Positions 32,201 through 43,775 of a DNA stretch of 64,000 bases are shown here, in pieces. Source of the DNA: Desarmillaria ectypa (taxonomy: Eukaryota > Basidiomycota > Agaricomycetes > Agaricales > Physalacriaceae). The notes below the pieces were generated by a model. The model ran no database searches and was not told where the DNA came from. It was given only the letters and a program-made list of their open reading frames with translations. Position 1 is the first letter of the stretch; every line of letters starts with the position of its first letter. Made by a program: the position numbers and the translations under genes. The stretch covers positions 248,001 through 312,000 of the forward strand of contig JAUDYN010000006.1 in assembly GCA_030407005.1 (NCBI GenBank), read 5' to 3'.

Positions 32201-33209
32201 TTGGATGTCCAGTCTATTCTCCTCCCTCCTAGCAAGCTCCAGTCATTATAATTGTCAAAGAGAGTGATCCAGCTCCCATCTCTCCTCCACTGTCCTTGGA
32301 TGTAGTCCTGGTACCAGGTCACCAATTGCAGGGTGATAAAGCTCCCAGTTCCTGTTGGCAAAAATCTGGGCCCAAATTATAGCATTGGGATTGGGGCCCT
32401 GTATGGGGTCACCTTGGTTGAGGGCTAGCCACTTGTCCATGTTGGAATGAAGTTCTGGCTATCCCATTCTGGCCTTGATGTCAGCCCTTTGTAATTCCCA
32501 GGTGGCAGATATGAAGGGGCCAAGTATTTCCCAATCAATGTTGGTGAGCTCAGGCCAGTTTCAGTCAGTCCCATCTGTGTTGAAGGGACTGTCAGGAGGG
32601 AGGGTAGCAGTCATGGCCACAGCATCAGAGCTTCTGTTGGAGTCATGTTATGTCTCTGTCTATCACATGACTTGGGACATAAGTCTTTGGTCTCTGAGCT
32701 GCTTCATGTTCAGGCAGTCACTCATTGAGACTTTGGACTAGGTCTTCGGTGTATGAATAGAAGGTATAAGAGTGTAATTTAGTTGAAAGATAGAGTACAA
32801 CTGTGAAGTTTACTCTACTTATATACTGTAAGTATGGTGATATATATAGATGAAACAATTCAGTCCTTAAGGAAACAGTGTTGGGAATGTATGGTCAGAC
32901 AGACTATAGGACCAATAGGAAAACACCAGTATGACAGTCAGTGAGAAAATAGGGTACTTGTCAGTGTGAGAGTTAATACAGAGTGAAGATGATCTGATAA
33001 CTGGTTGATTAGATAGGATAAAGTCATGAATATAATATGAGAAATGGAAAAATCATAATAAGTCACTGGAGAGCTCGATGATGGGGAGGGAGGAGGAAGA
33101 GTTGGTTCCTCCATGAGGCCAGGAGTTTTATTCTCAGGCCCAGGGACCATATGGGTGGTTTCAATCTAGTCTGGAATCATCAGGGTGTAGGGCCTTGAGG
33201 TAGAGCCAG
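29274..33209 (-). pseudogene. Element A: degenerate protease and gag
   Basis: This continues the protein interrupted at 20,779. On the minus strand it reads protease (LLDSGCMGSSIN, about 29,430), the gag-pol junction with TAG at 30,697-30,699, a zinc knuckle region (about 30,800), the capsid-like domain (31,093-31,773, long and open), a helical charged part and the ORF1-type acidic region (DKWLALNQGDP, about 32,400). A solo LTR interrupts it at 32,647-33,060. It ends at the left 1,360-bp unit. The gag frame is +1 relative to ORF1 and pol is -1 relative to gag, the same relations as in B. Confidence 0.85.
32647..33060 (-). repeat. Solo LTR inside element A gag
   Basis: A 414-bp LTR in minus orientation begins TGTTATG and ends CATAATA in plus coordinates. 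It is flanked by identical five-base repeats AGTCA (32,642-32,646 and 33,061-33,065). It has the same TATA-plus-self-primer arrangement, with the E-type sequence ATCTTTCAACTAA on its sense strand. Its interior was lost by LTR-LTR recombination. Confidence 0.88.
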
Positions 33210-34569
33210 TGATGTGCTTGGTAACGACGAGTGACAAAAGAATTAGGGAATGGCAATGAACACCAATCACACTAAACCTCTTACTACTCTACACTTAATC
33301 ACCAATATTGAATTTGGGCAGTTTCGAGTATGATGGAAGCACTCTGCAGACTTCAATAATCAAGTACAATTGTCTTTAAGATGTTTTATTTGTTACTAGT
33401 GAGTTTATACAAAGTACTAGTCGTACTAGTGGGGTGAGTAAGACACAATTGGATAAGAGTGACTTGGTTTGAGCTACTGCGCTCGTTCTGACTGAAACTG
33501 CTTCAGACTGGTGGCACTCTTGGCCCTATACTGCTTCCTACAAGTGATAAACACTTGACCAGTCGCACTCTTGGCTAACTAGTGGCGCTCTTGGCCTAAG
33601 AATAAACTATAACTCCGAGAACTTTGCTTGAACTAACTTCAAAACACTCCGGACCTTTGCAGGACACAACAGTGACTCTAATGGACTTCAATTTAATGCA
33701 ATTCTATGGGTGACTTAGCGACTATTAATCACTTTGTCGAGGTTAAGCACAAAAGCCTTTAATTGGAGACACCAGTTACTACCAGTGAGGGCTCAACTGC
33801 AGGGATGGCTTGCCTGGTTTGCACGAGCGCCCATCCCACTACTTATATACTACTGAGGCAGAACTATAAATATCATCTGGGTATAGGGTATATTGGTAAG
33901 GATTTCTTGGCTAGTCACGAATAATGGTGAATAATCACACAATAGTCAGTCTAGTCTGTTTTCTTTTCAAATATTCAGTCTAGAGACTCCACAGTTGGTC
34001 TTTCCATGCCCTTGGCACAACTACATGCCCTAGTAATGCGGTTATATCAATATCCGGATATTGGTACCTGTAACAGCTATCCGATCATGATCGAGGGTGC
34101 AGTCCAGCTCCACTAGCATCGATCATAAGAGATCTATATCAAAATAGTCGGATCTGGGCTCAAGGTTAATCCATTCCTAATTTATTTCTAAGTCCTGTTT
34201 CAAGATTGCCATGTGACTAGTTATCCTGACTTAGGTGTTTATGCCCAGTCTGGGCTGTTAGTGACAGAACTTGATGAGATCTGTGTACTCTGCTCCTGGT
34301 TTTGGTGTGCTAGTAGCATCCTTCGTTTGCTAGTGGCTGTATTTCACTTAGTCCTGCTAGCATTCGAGTTACTAGTCTGGCCAGCTGGTAGATTTAACCC
34401 ACTAATGATGTTGCATCTAAGTCCTGGCTCTACCAGTTGCTTACTGCTTTTAACTATCAGCTCGAAGCCTCAGCTATAGTCCTCTATGTATCACTAGTAT
34501 AGGATAGATGTGCAATAGTATTGTTACAAAATCGCAAAATCTAGGTGTGAACGCATAGACGGCATATCA
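33210..34569 (-). repeat. 1,360-bp inverted unit, left arm (solo-LTR-like)
   Basis: It begins TGATGTGCTTGG and ends GGCATATCA in plus orientation. The right arm at 42,416-43,775 has the same length, is its reverse complement and is identical over every long stretch I compared. On its sense strand a TATA box (TATATAAG) lies about 720 bp in. TG...CA ends, a TATA box and no long open frame suggest a solo LTR from a family unrelated to A-E. It keeps CpGs that its CpG-poor surroundings lack, so it is young. It sits inside the gag of A. Confidence 0.85.
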
Positions 34570-37500
34570 ACAGGGATACCCAATCATGTGTGGTACAAAC
34601 CATTTGGAGTAGACTGGACTTTATGTGCCATCCAAAGTACCAAGAATTTGGCTGTTGCCAAAGCCATTCTCTCTACTTGGGTTCATCCCAAATGACTTGG
34701 AGAGATTACCAATGAGCTCATCCAGAGCTTAAACACCAAAGAGAGTTCTGCATGCAAGCAACTCTATGAACTTTGTGAACCAATTTGGTATATCTGCAGT
34801 ACCAAAAGTTCTGGTCAGGACTTCTTAGTGGATATCCAACTCACTCCCTGTACTGGGAAAAAGATCTTGACAACCCATGCATTGTTGGATAGTGGCTGCA
34901 CTGGCAGCTTGATCAACTGAACCTACATCCAACAACACCAATTGGATACCAGAAAAGCTGCCACTCCCATACCTGTTTATAATGCAGATGGAACCTATAA
35001 CAAGGCAGGCAATGTAACTGAATTTGTGGAACTTTGAATGACTATCAGAGACCATGTCAAATGAATCAACCTTGCAGTCACTGATTTAGGCTCCAAAACA
35101 GTGTATTTGGGCCATGACTGGCTTAAATGCCATAACCCACTCATCAACTGGAAAATGGGATCAATGACATTTGGACAATGTCATTGTATCAAGAATCATT
35201 TCACTCTCCCAGACTCAGATGAAGAAGATAGGTGGGATGAAGAAATCATCCTCCATGCTGTACATCACATGAACAACTTGGCAGCAGCTGCAAATGCAGA
35301 AAAACCAAGGAAAACATTCGAGGAGCTCATGCCTCCTCAATATCAAAGCTTTAGAGATTTATTCTCTAAAGAAAGCTTTGATGAATTACCAGACTGAAAA
35401 CCATGGGATCATGCCATCAAACTGACTCCCAATGCCAAATCCACTTTAGACTGCAAAGTCTACCTGCTTAACCAAAACAAACAAGAACAACTTGATAAAT
35501 TCCTTGACAAGAATCTCAACTCAGGACGAATTTGTCCTTTCAAATCCTCATTTGCCTCCCCTTTCTTCTTTGTTAAGAAAAAGGATGGCTCTCTATGTCC
35601 TGTTCAGGACTACCAAAAACTGAATAAAATGACAATCAAGAATCGATATCCACTCCTATTGATATCTGAACTTATTGACAAGTTATGTGAAGCAAAGTAC
35701 TTCTCTAAACTAGATGTTCAATGGGGATACAACAATGTATGAATCAGAAAAGGAGATGAGGAAAAGGCCATGTTCAGAACTAACTGAGGACTCTTTGAGC
35801 CTATGGTGATGTTCTTTGGCCTTACCAATTCCCCAGCCACTTTCCAGTGGATGATGAATGACATCTTTAAGGATTTAATCACTGGAGGAAAAGTAACCAT
35901 TTACCTTGATGATATCCTTATCTGAACACTGAATCATTGTCTGACAAGTCCTCCAATGTCTGCGAGAAAACAAATTGTTCCTCAAAGCAGAGAAATATGA
36001 GTTTGAGGTACTTGAAACAGAATACCTGGGAGTTATCATCAGTGAAAATGCAATCTGCATGGATCCTGTCAAAGTTGCTGGAATTGTGGAGTGGCCCACT
36101 CCAACAAAGAAAAAGAAACTCCAATCCTTCTTAGGATTCATGAATTTCTATTGAAAATTCATATGTGACTACTCTAAGATAGTCTGACCATTGACACAGT
36201 TAACTGGCAAGGTCAACTGGACCTGGGGAATGGAACAATAACAGGCATTTTCACAACTCAAAAAGTTGATGACTATGAACGTAGTTCTAATGATTCCCTC
36301 TGATGATGGGAAATTCCAAGTAGAAGCTGATGCCAGTGACAGGGCCATCGGGGCTGTTCTAAGTCAGGAACAGAATGGCAAATGGAGACCAGTCACATTC
36401 ATGTCCAAAGCATTGATGGTCACTGAATGCAATTATGAAATCTATGACAAGGAATTGCTGGCCATCATGCTAGCCCTAGAAGAATGGCGTCACTATCTTA
36501 TGGGTGCCAAGAAGACTGTGGAGATTTGGACAGACCACCAAAATCTCCAATACTTCTGAAAACCCCAGAAGTTGAACCAACAACAAGCCCAATGGGTCAC
36601 TGAATTAGCCAAATATCACTTTGTTCTTCAACACAAAGCTGGAATCACTAACAAGAAAGCTGATCTTCTCAGTTGAAGGGACAATCATGATCAGGGAAAA
36701 GAAGACAATCAAAATGTGATCATCCTATCCCCCAAACATTTCCAGGCATTAATCTTGCCTACCACTGAAGAACGAATAATGTGTATAAGAGATGCAATCA
36801 GACAGAAGAAACAGTGGAATCAAGAGATCAAGAAATCTCTCACCCATGAATGGGGAATCACCCAAAAAGATGAAATATTGTGGTACGATGGATGGATCTA
36901 CATTCCTCAGGATACTTCACTCTGTGGTGAAATCATTGCACAACATCATGATCACATCACTGCCAGACATCCAGGCATCACCAAAACCAAGAAGCTTGTC
37001 CTACAAGAATATTGGTGGCTGAAGATGAAGAAAGACATCAAATCCTATATCAAGGGATGCAAAACCTGTCAAAGAACAAAGAGTGACATGCAGGCAAAGG
37101 CCATCCCTCTTCATCCCAATACAATTCTGGATACCCCCTGGACCCATATCTCCATTGATATGGTCACTGGACTTCCAGAATCCAAAGACTTTGACACATT
37201 ACTTGTCATCGTGGATCATTTTTCAAAAACAATACTCCTCATTCCATGTAATAAAGAACTATCCATGGAAGGATAGGCTCTTATGCTTCAAAATCATGTC
37301 TATGTGAAATATGAAATGCCACAAGTGGTCATCTCAGACCAAGGACCCCAATTCATATCTTCCTTCATGAAGGAGCTTTACTGAATGTTGAATATTATGC
37401 AAAATACATCCACTGCATATCATCCACAAACTGATGGACAAATGGAGCAAGTCAATCAGGAGGTTGAAAAATATCTTCGAATCTTTGTCAACCATTGTCA

Positions 37501-38450
37501 GACTGACTGGGTTGCATGGTTACCACTTGCAAAATTCATTCATAATAATCAAATTCACTCAGCCACTGGCAAAAGTCCCTTCATGGTTTTATATGGATGA
37601 AATCCTGGACTCATTCCTGAGTCTATCCAAAAGACCAACTTCACAAATCCTGCAGCAGTAGAATGCACAGAAACCATGGCCAAAGTCCACAAGGAAGTCC
37701 ATAATGCATTAGAAAAGGCAGCAGTGCAAATGAAGGCACAATATGACAAATGAAAACAGCCACCTTGGGAATACCAAATCAGTGACAAGGTTTGGCTTGA
37801 CACCACCAACCTTCATCTTCCACAACCAAAAAAGAAACTTGATGACAAATGAATGGGACCATTTGAGATTGTCGAGAAATCTGGTATGGCAGCATACAAG
37901 TTGAAGCTGCCACCTCACTGGAAGATACACCTCTGATTCAACAAGAAATTACTGACTCTATATACCACACCTTCATTCCCAAACCAACAGCAACCACTGC
38001 CTCCTCCTCCAGACCTCATCGACAGCCAAGAGGAATATGAAATCAAAGAAGTCCTGGACTCTTGCACTTGTCAAGTATATGCCAAATGAGGACAACCATC
38101 TAGGGAAATCATGGACTACCTAGTCAAATGGAAGGGATGGACAAGAGAATACAACTCTTGGGTCCGAGAAACAGAGATGACAAATGCCATGGAAGCAATT
38201 GCAGAATACAAGGCTAATGTTAACCAAGCCTTATATCACCCCAAAATTATAACCAAGGACAAAATGGTGGACAAGATACTTGATCATGAATACTCTGAGA
38301 ATGGCAATGTTGCATACCTTGCTCAATGCAAAGATGGATATCAAAAATGGATTATCAACCTGGATGAAAATGCATGGAAAACCTTGATTGATCAGTACTG
38401 GATCAGTCAAATCAAAACACAATTCAACACCCCTGAAGAAGAACCTTAGC
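34570..38450 (+). pseudogene. Element C: degenerate protease to chromodomain
   Basis: It is collinear with B from the late linker onward: protease LLDSGCTGSLIN (about 34,890), RT, RNase H (from 36,266), integrase HHCC and core (36,716-37,600) and chromodomain (DYLVKWKGWTREYNSW, 38,111-38,449). TGA codons replace Arg at many places and CpG is nearly absent. Gag and the 5' LTR of C are missing. The left end abuts the left 1,360-bp unit. Before the proposed inversion it would have been on the minus strand like its host E. Confidence 0.87.
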
Positions 38451-38481
38451 AGTCAGGATGACTGCTTTAACAAGGGGGTAA

Positions 38482-38885
38482 TGTTACGTTTTTTTCATTA
38501 TCTTATCTTATCCTAGTCATATCACTGACACAGACAATCTAATCAGTCACCCTCTCACTTCGTATTGACCTATCCACCAACAACCACCCCAATACACCAG
38601 AACTGTCACCCTTGTTTGATACTATTGGATGTTAATCACCTGACTTCCTCAAGGTTTCCTCATGAACCTTGTCATTTCATCTATTAATAACACCATATTT
38701 CTAGTATATAAGTACAGTAGTTTGCATACTTGTACTTTATCTTTTGACTAAACTTGCAATTATATACCTTCTACTACACAAACACTAAAGACCAACAGTC
38801 CTCTTATTACAGGTGATTGTCTGAATGCGAGACAGCCCAAGAGCAACTTAGTGTCTCAAGTCATGTGTTAGACAGGGTCATAATA
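38482..38885 (+). repeat. 3' LTR of element C
   Basis: It is preceded by the polypurine tract AACAAGGGGGTAA and begins TGTTACG. It contains TATATAAG and the A-type self-primer sequence ATCTTTTGACTAA (38,739-38,751), and ends TAATA. The next bases, GTAATGAGC, continue the RT-region sequence of element E, so C had inserted into E. GTAAT would be its duplicated target. No partner LTR is left in the window. Confidence 0.85.
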
Positions 38886-41491
38886 GTAATGAGCAAGAAC
38901 AACTGGATAAATTCCTTGATAAGAACTTAGACTCAGGATGAATCCATCCCTTGAAATCTCCTTTCACCTCTCCCTTCTTTTTTGTTAAGAAAAAAGATGG
39001 ATCACTTTGCCCCATTCAGGATTATTGCAAACTGAATGAAATGACCATCAAAAACTGATATCCCCTCCCATTGATCTTCGAGCTCATAGATAAATTACGC
39101 AGAGCAAAGTACTTTTCCAAACTGGACATTCAATGGGGATACAATAATGTATGCATCCAAGAAGGGAATGAAGAAAAAGCTACATTCAAAACTAATTGAG
39201 GACTCTTTGAGCCTATGGTCATGTTCTTCAGCCTTATGAATTCACCAGCCACTTTCCAGTGGATGATGAATGACATTTTCAAGGACCTTATCACTAGGAG
39301 AAAAGTGACCATTTACCTTGATGACATCCTCATCTTCACCAAGAACCTAGAGAAACATCAACAAATTATTCCTCAAAGCTGAGAAATGCAAATTCAAAGT
39401 ACTTGAAACTGAGTACTTGGGCATAATCATCAGCCAAGACTCTATTTGCATGGACCCAGTCAAAGTCACAGAAATAGCAGAATGGCTGACTTCAATGAAG
39501 AAAAAAGAATTGCTGTCATTCTTGGGGTTCATGAACTTTTATCAAAAGTTTATCTGTGATTATTCCAAGATTGTTCAACCCCTCATACAATTAACAGGGA
39601 ATAATGAGTGGTAGTGGGGAATAGAGTAAGAAAAAGCATTTTCACAGCTCAAGATACAAATGATGACTGACATCATTTTAACCATTCCCTCTGATGATGG
39701 AAAATTCCACATTGAGGCTGACTCTAGTGATGGAGCTATTGGTGCCATTCTCAGTCAGGAACAGAATGGGAAATGGAGGCCAGTGGCCTTTATGTCCAAA
39801 GTATTAATGGCTACTGAATGTAACTACAAAATCTATGATAAAGAGTTGCTGGCCATTATGCTCATCCTAGAGGAGTGGCACCATTATCTTATGGGCACCA
39901 AGGAGACAGTTGAAATCTGGATGGATCATCAGAACCTCCAGTATTTCCGGAAACTATAGAAGTTGAACTGTCAACAAGCATGATGGGTAACAGAATTGGC
40001 AGAGTATTATTTTACTCTTCAACACAAGGCAGGAATATCCAACAAGAAAGCCAATCTACTTAGTTGACAAGACAATCACAATCAGGGGAAGCAGAACAAT
40101 CAGAACATGATCGTTCTTTCCCCTGAACATTTCTGCACACTCATCCTACCCACAATGGATGAACAAACTGAGTGTATAACAGATGCTACATGATATAAAG
40201 ACCAATGGGATCAAGGAATCACCAAGTCCCTCAACCATGAAAGAGGAATCATACAGAAGGACAGAATCTTGTACTATGATGGATGAATTTACATTCCTCG
40301 AAATGAATCCCTATGAGGAAAGATTATTACCCACTGCCATGATCATATTATGGCAGGACATCCAGGCATCACCAAAACCTCTGAATTAATACTCAGAGAA
40401 TATTAGTGGCCCAAATTAAAAAAGGATGTTGAAATCTATGTTAAAGGATGCAAAACTTGTCAAAGGACTAAGAATGACACTCAAGCCAAGGCCACTCTGC
40501 TTCATCCAAATGCAATTCCTACCATCCCATGGACTCATATTTTGGTTGATATAATCACCAGATTACTAGAGTCAGATGGCTATGACACCCTACTGGTTGT
40601 TGTAGACAGATTCTCCAAGGCCATTATCCCCATAGCCTGCCATGAAGAGCTATCCACAGAAGGATGGGCAAGAATCCTCCATGATCATGCCTATGCAAAG
40701 CATGGAATGCCACAAGTTATCATTTTGGACCAGGGACCCCAATTTATTTCCATATTTATGAAAGAACTATACTGGATATTGAACATCATGCAGAACACAT
40801 CCATGGCATATCATCCTCAGATGGACAGTCAGACAGAACATGTCAACCAAGAGATTGAGAAATATCTCAGGATATTCATCAATCATCAGCAAACTGACTG
40901 GAACAAATGGTTACCCCTTGCAGAATTCACATACAATAATTGGGTACACTCAGCCATGGGAAAAAGTCCATTCATGACAATGTATGGTCGAAATCCCTGA
41001 GTTATCCCAAACTTGACTCAAGATACTTCTTTTGCCAATCCAGCAGCCATGGAATTCACAGAAATCATGGCACAAGTCTATAAAGAAGTACATGATGCTC
41101 TGGAAAGAGTGGCCACACAAATAAAGGTGCAATATGATAAAAGGAAACAAGTAATCTGAGAATACCAAATTGGCAATAAGGTCTAGCTCAACACCACCAA
41201 CCTTCATCTTCCATGACCCAAGAAAAAACCTGACAATAAATGAACAGGATCATTCATAATTCTTGAAAAAGCAGGTGTTGCAGTGTACAAGTTAAAATTG
41301 CCACCTCATTGGAAGATCCATCCCTGATTCAATGAGAAATTACTAACTCCTTACATCACACCTTCATTCCCAAATCAACAACAACTGCTGCCTCCTCCCC
41401 CAGACCTCATCGATGGACAGGAAGAATATGAAATTGAGGAAGTGCTAGACTCATGCACACACCAAATCCAGGCCAAGAAGGGACAACTATC
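38886..41491 (+). pseudogene. Element E: RT to chromodomain piece, inverted
   Basis: This starts at the RT region equivalent of B 25,835 ([13 protein letters not shown]) and runs through RNase H (39,660-39,959) and integrase (40,542-41,000) into the chromodomain. It breaks off at GGGACAACTATC where element A inserted. It lies on the plus strand although both LTRs of E are on the minus strand. Many TGA stops are present. Confidence 0.85.
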
Positions 41492-41887
41492 TGTTATGAT
41501 TTTTCCATTATCTAATGATTTTTATGCCAGAATGCTTATGCATTCCATCCATATCTAACCATTCACACCCTCTCAAGTCTTATCAAACTGCAAGGACTCC
41601 ATCTATTTCTAATAGTCTCACCATTACTGGACCATGGTCATCTAATTCCCTCCAGTCTCACACATGTACCATACCATTTCAGCTATTATTAGCCCCATAC
41701 TTTCAGTATATAAGCAGAGCAGTTTTGTACATAGTCTCTATCTTTTGACTAAACTTAATTCATATACCTTCTATTGCACTCTTCTAAAGACTAGCAGTCC
41801 TCTTATTAATGGATGATTGTCTGAATGCAAGACAGTCCAAGAGTGACTCAATGTCCCAAGATCATGTGCTAGGACAGGGTCCTAACA
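41492..41887 (+). repeat. 5' LTR of element A, inverted
   Basis: It is 396 bp, starts TGTTATG, ends CCTAACA and is the sister of 16,885-17,280. TATATAAG (about 41,708) is followed by the self-primer sequence ATCTTTTGACTAA (41,740-41,752). CTATC precedes it. Confidence 0.9.
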
Positions 41888-41900
41888 TTAGTCAAAAGAT
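41888..41900 (+). promoter_or_regulatory. Self-primer binding site of element A
   Basis: TTAGTCAAAAGAT starts at the first base after the LTR and is the exact reverse complement of ATCTTTTGACTAA in the LTR. It differs from the sites in B and E, each time matched by its own LTR. Confidence 0.75.
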
Positions 41901-42415
41901 TTACCTACCACTCCTTCTATGCAAGCTATAAAAGAAGCACTGACACATGCCCAAAGAAAACAAAGAAAACAGAAAAACCATTGCACTCAGCATTGCAATC
42001 GGCAGTGCCACACTCCTCATTCTTTTCACTGCCCTTCTTGTACTAGCATATGAAGAAGAAGTCCATACCCTCCTTTGACAAGAGTGGTGACCCCACCACT
42101 CACCACAACTTCCTCTCCATCCTCCCTGACACCCTGACCATATCATTCTCAGGAGGCTTTCTCCCATCTGACTGGTCAGATGAGAGGAGATACCACTCTC
42201 TCACCCCCGGGTCAGTTTCACAGATGCCTCCTCCTCTGAGGAGGCCACCAACAACAGGAGGCCCCTGACCCCAGACCTCTCCAACAACCAGGTGGAATGA
42301 CCCACCCCCACCATTGCCCAGGAATACATGAGGAACATATGGACTATAAATGAAGACCCCCCCCCCCCCCCCATACTCCCTTCCCCAGCATCCCCATTCC
42401 TCTACCCCAGCCCGG
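41901..42415 (+). pseudogene. Element A: 5' end of ORF1/gag, inverted
   Basis: From ATG at about 41,948 it reads a short polar start, a transmembrane helix (ALSIAIGSATLLILFTALLV) and EEE, then a TGA stop. The +1 frame then carries the gag N-terminal text (SFSGGFLPSDW). A 14-base C run lies at about 42,359-42,372. It ends at CCGG, the left border of the right 1,360-bp unit. Its natural continuation is the reverse complement of 33,209 downward. Confidence 0.8.
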
Positions 42416-43775
42416 TGATATGCCGTCTATGCGTTCACACCTAGATTTTGCGATTTTGTAACAATACTATTGCACATCTATCCTATACTAGTGATACATA
42501 GAGGACTATAGCTGAGGCTTCGAGCTGATAGTTAAAAGCAGTAAGCAACTGGTAGAGCCAGGACTTAGATGCAACATCATTAGTGGGTTAAATCTACCAG
42601 CTGGCCAGACTAGTAACTCGAATGCTAGCAGGACTAAGTGAAATACAGCCACTAGCAAACGAAGGATGCTACTAGCACACCAAAACCAGGAGCAGAGTAC
42701 ACAGATCTCATCAAGTTCTGTCACTAACAGCCCAGACTGGGCATAAACACCTAAGTCAGGATAACTAGTCACATGGCAATCTTGAAACAGGACTTAGAAA
42801 TAAATTAGGAATGGATTAACCTTGAGCCCAGATCCGACTATTTTGATATAGATCTCTTATGATCGATGCTAGTGGAGCTGGACTGCACCCTCGATCATGA
42901 TCGGATAGCTGTTACAGGTACCAATATCCGGATATTGATATAACCGCATTACTAGGGCATGTAGTTGTGCCAAGGGCATGGAAAGACCAACTGTGGAGTC
43001 TCTAGACTGAATATTTGAAAAGAAAACAGACTAGACTGACTATTGTGTGATTATTCACCATTATTCGTGACTAGCCAAGAAATCCTTACCAATATACCCT
43101 ATACCCAGATGATATTTATAGTTCTGCCTCAGTAGTATATAAGTAGTGGGATGGGCGCTCGTGCAAACCAGGCAAGCCATCCCTGCAGTTGAGCCCTCAC
43201 TGGTAGTAACTGGTGTCTCCAATTAAAGGCTTTTGTGCTTAACCTCGACAAAGTGATTAATAGTCGCTAAGTCACCCATAGAATTGCATTAAATTGAAGT
43301 CCATTAGAGTCACTGTTGTGTCCTGCAAAGGTCCGGAGTGTTTTGAAGTTAGTTCAAGCAAAGTTCTCGGAGTTATAGTTTATTCTTAGGCCAAGAGCGC
43401 CACTAGTTAGCCAAGAGTGCGACTGGTCAAGTGTTTATCACTTGTAGGAAGCAGTATAGGGCCAAGAGTGCCACCAGTCTGAAGCAGTTTCAGTCAGAAC
43501 GAGCGCAGTAGCTCAAACCAAGTCACTCTTATCCAATTGTGTCTTACTCACCCCACTAGTACGACTAGTACTTTGTATAAACTCACTAGTAACAAATAAA
43601 ACATCTTAAAGACAATTGTACTTGATTATTGAAGTCTGCAGAGTGCTTCCATCATACTCGAAACTGCCCAAATTCAATATTGGTGATTAAGTGTAGAGTA
43701 GTAAGAGGTTTAGTGTGATTGGTGTTCATTGCCATTCCCTAATTCTTTTGTCACTCGTCGTTACCAAGCACATCA
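42416..43775 (+). repeat. 1,360-bp inverted unit, right arm (solo-LTR-like)
   Basis: This is the reverse-complement partner of 33,210-34,569. Here it is in sense orientation: TGATATGCC at the start, TATATAAG near 43,137, and CACATCA at the end. The left flank is CCGG. The right flank (ATGGT) belongs to the gag-protease region of element E. The spacer between the arms is 7,846 bp. Confidence 0.85.

Larger units (their letters stand above)
16885..41887 (-). mobile_element. Chromovirus A inserted in E, itself split by B, a solo LTR and an inversion
   Basis: The LTR at 16,885-17,280 (minus) and the LTR at 41,492-41,887 (plus) have the same length (396 bp) and nearly the same sequence, unlike the other LTRs in the window. 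The outer flanks are GATGG at 16,880-16,884 and CTATC at 41,487-41,491. The second read in reverse is GATAG, one transition away, so they are a target-site duplication once the right end is turned round. Internal parts are pol (17,281-20,779), protease-gag (29,274-33,209) and the 5' end of gag (41,901-42,415, inverted). It is CpG-depleted and full of stops. Confidence 0.88.

Noticed and set aside
34213..34479. 88-codon open frame in the left 1,360-bp unit, repeated on the other strand at 42,506-42,772
   Set aside because: It is the same sequence in the two inverted arms, with a hydrophobic composition and no homologue I recognise. Presence in both arms reflects the repeat, not selection.
42359..42372. 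14-base C run as a functional motif
   Set aside because: It lies in decayed gag sequence that is already C-rich in the related copies. A slippage-expanded homopolymer or sequencing artefact is enough.
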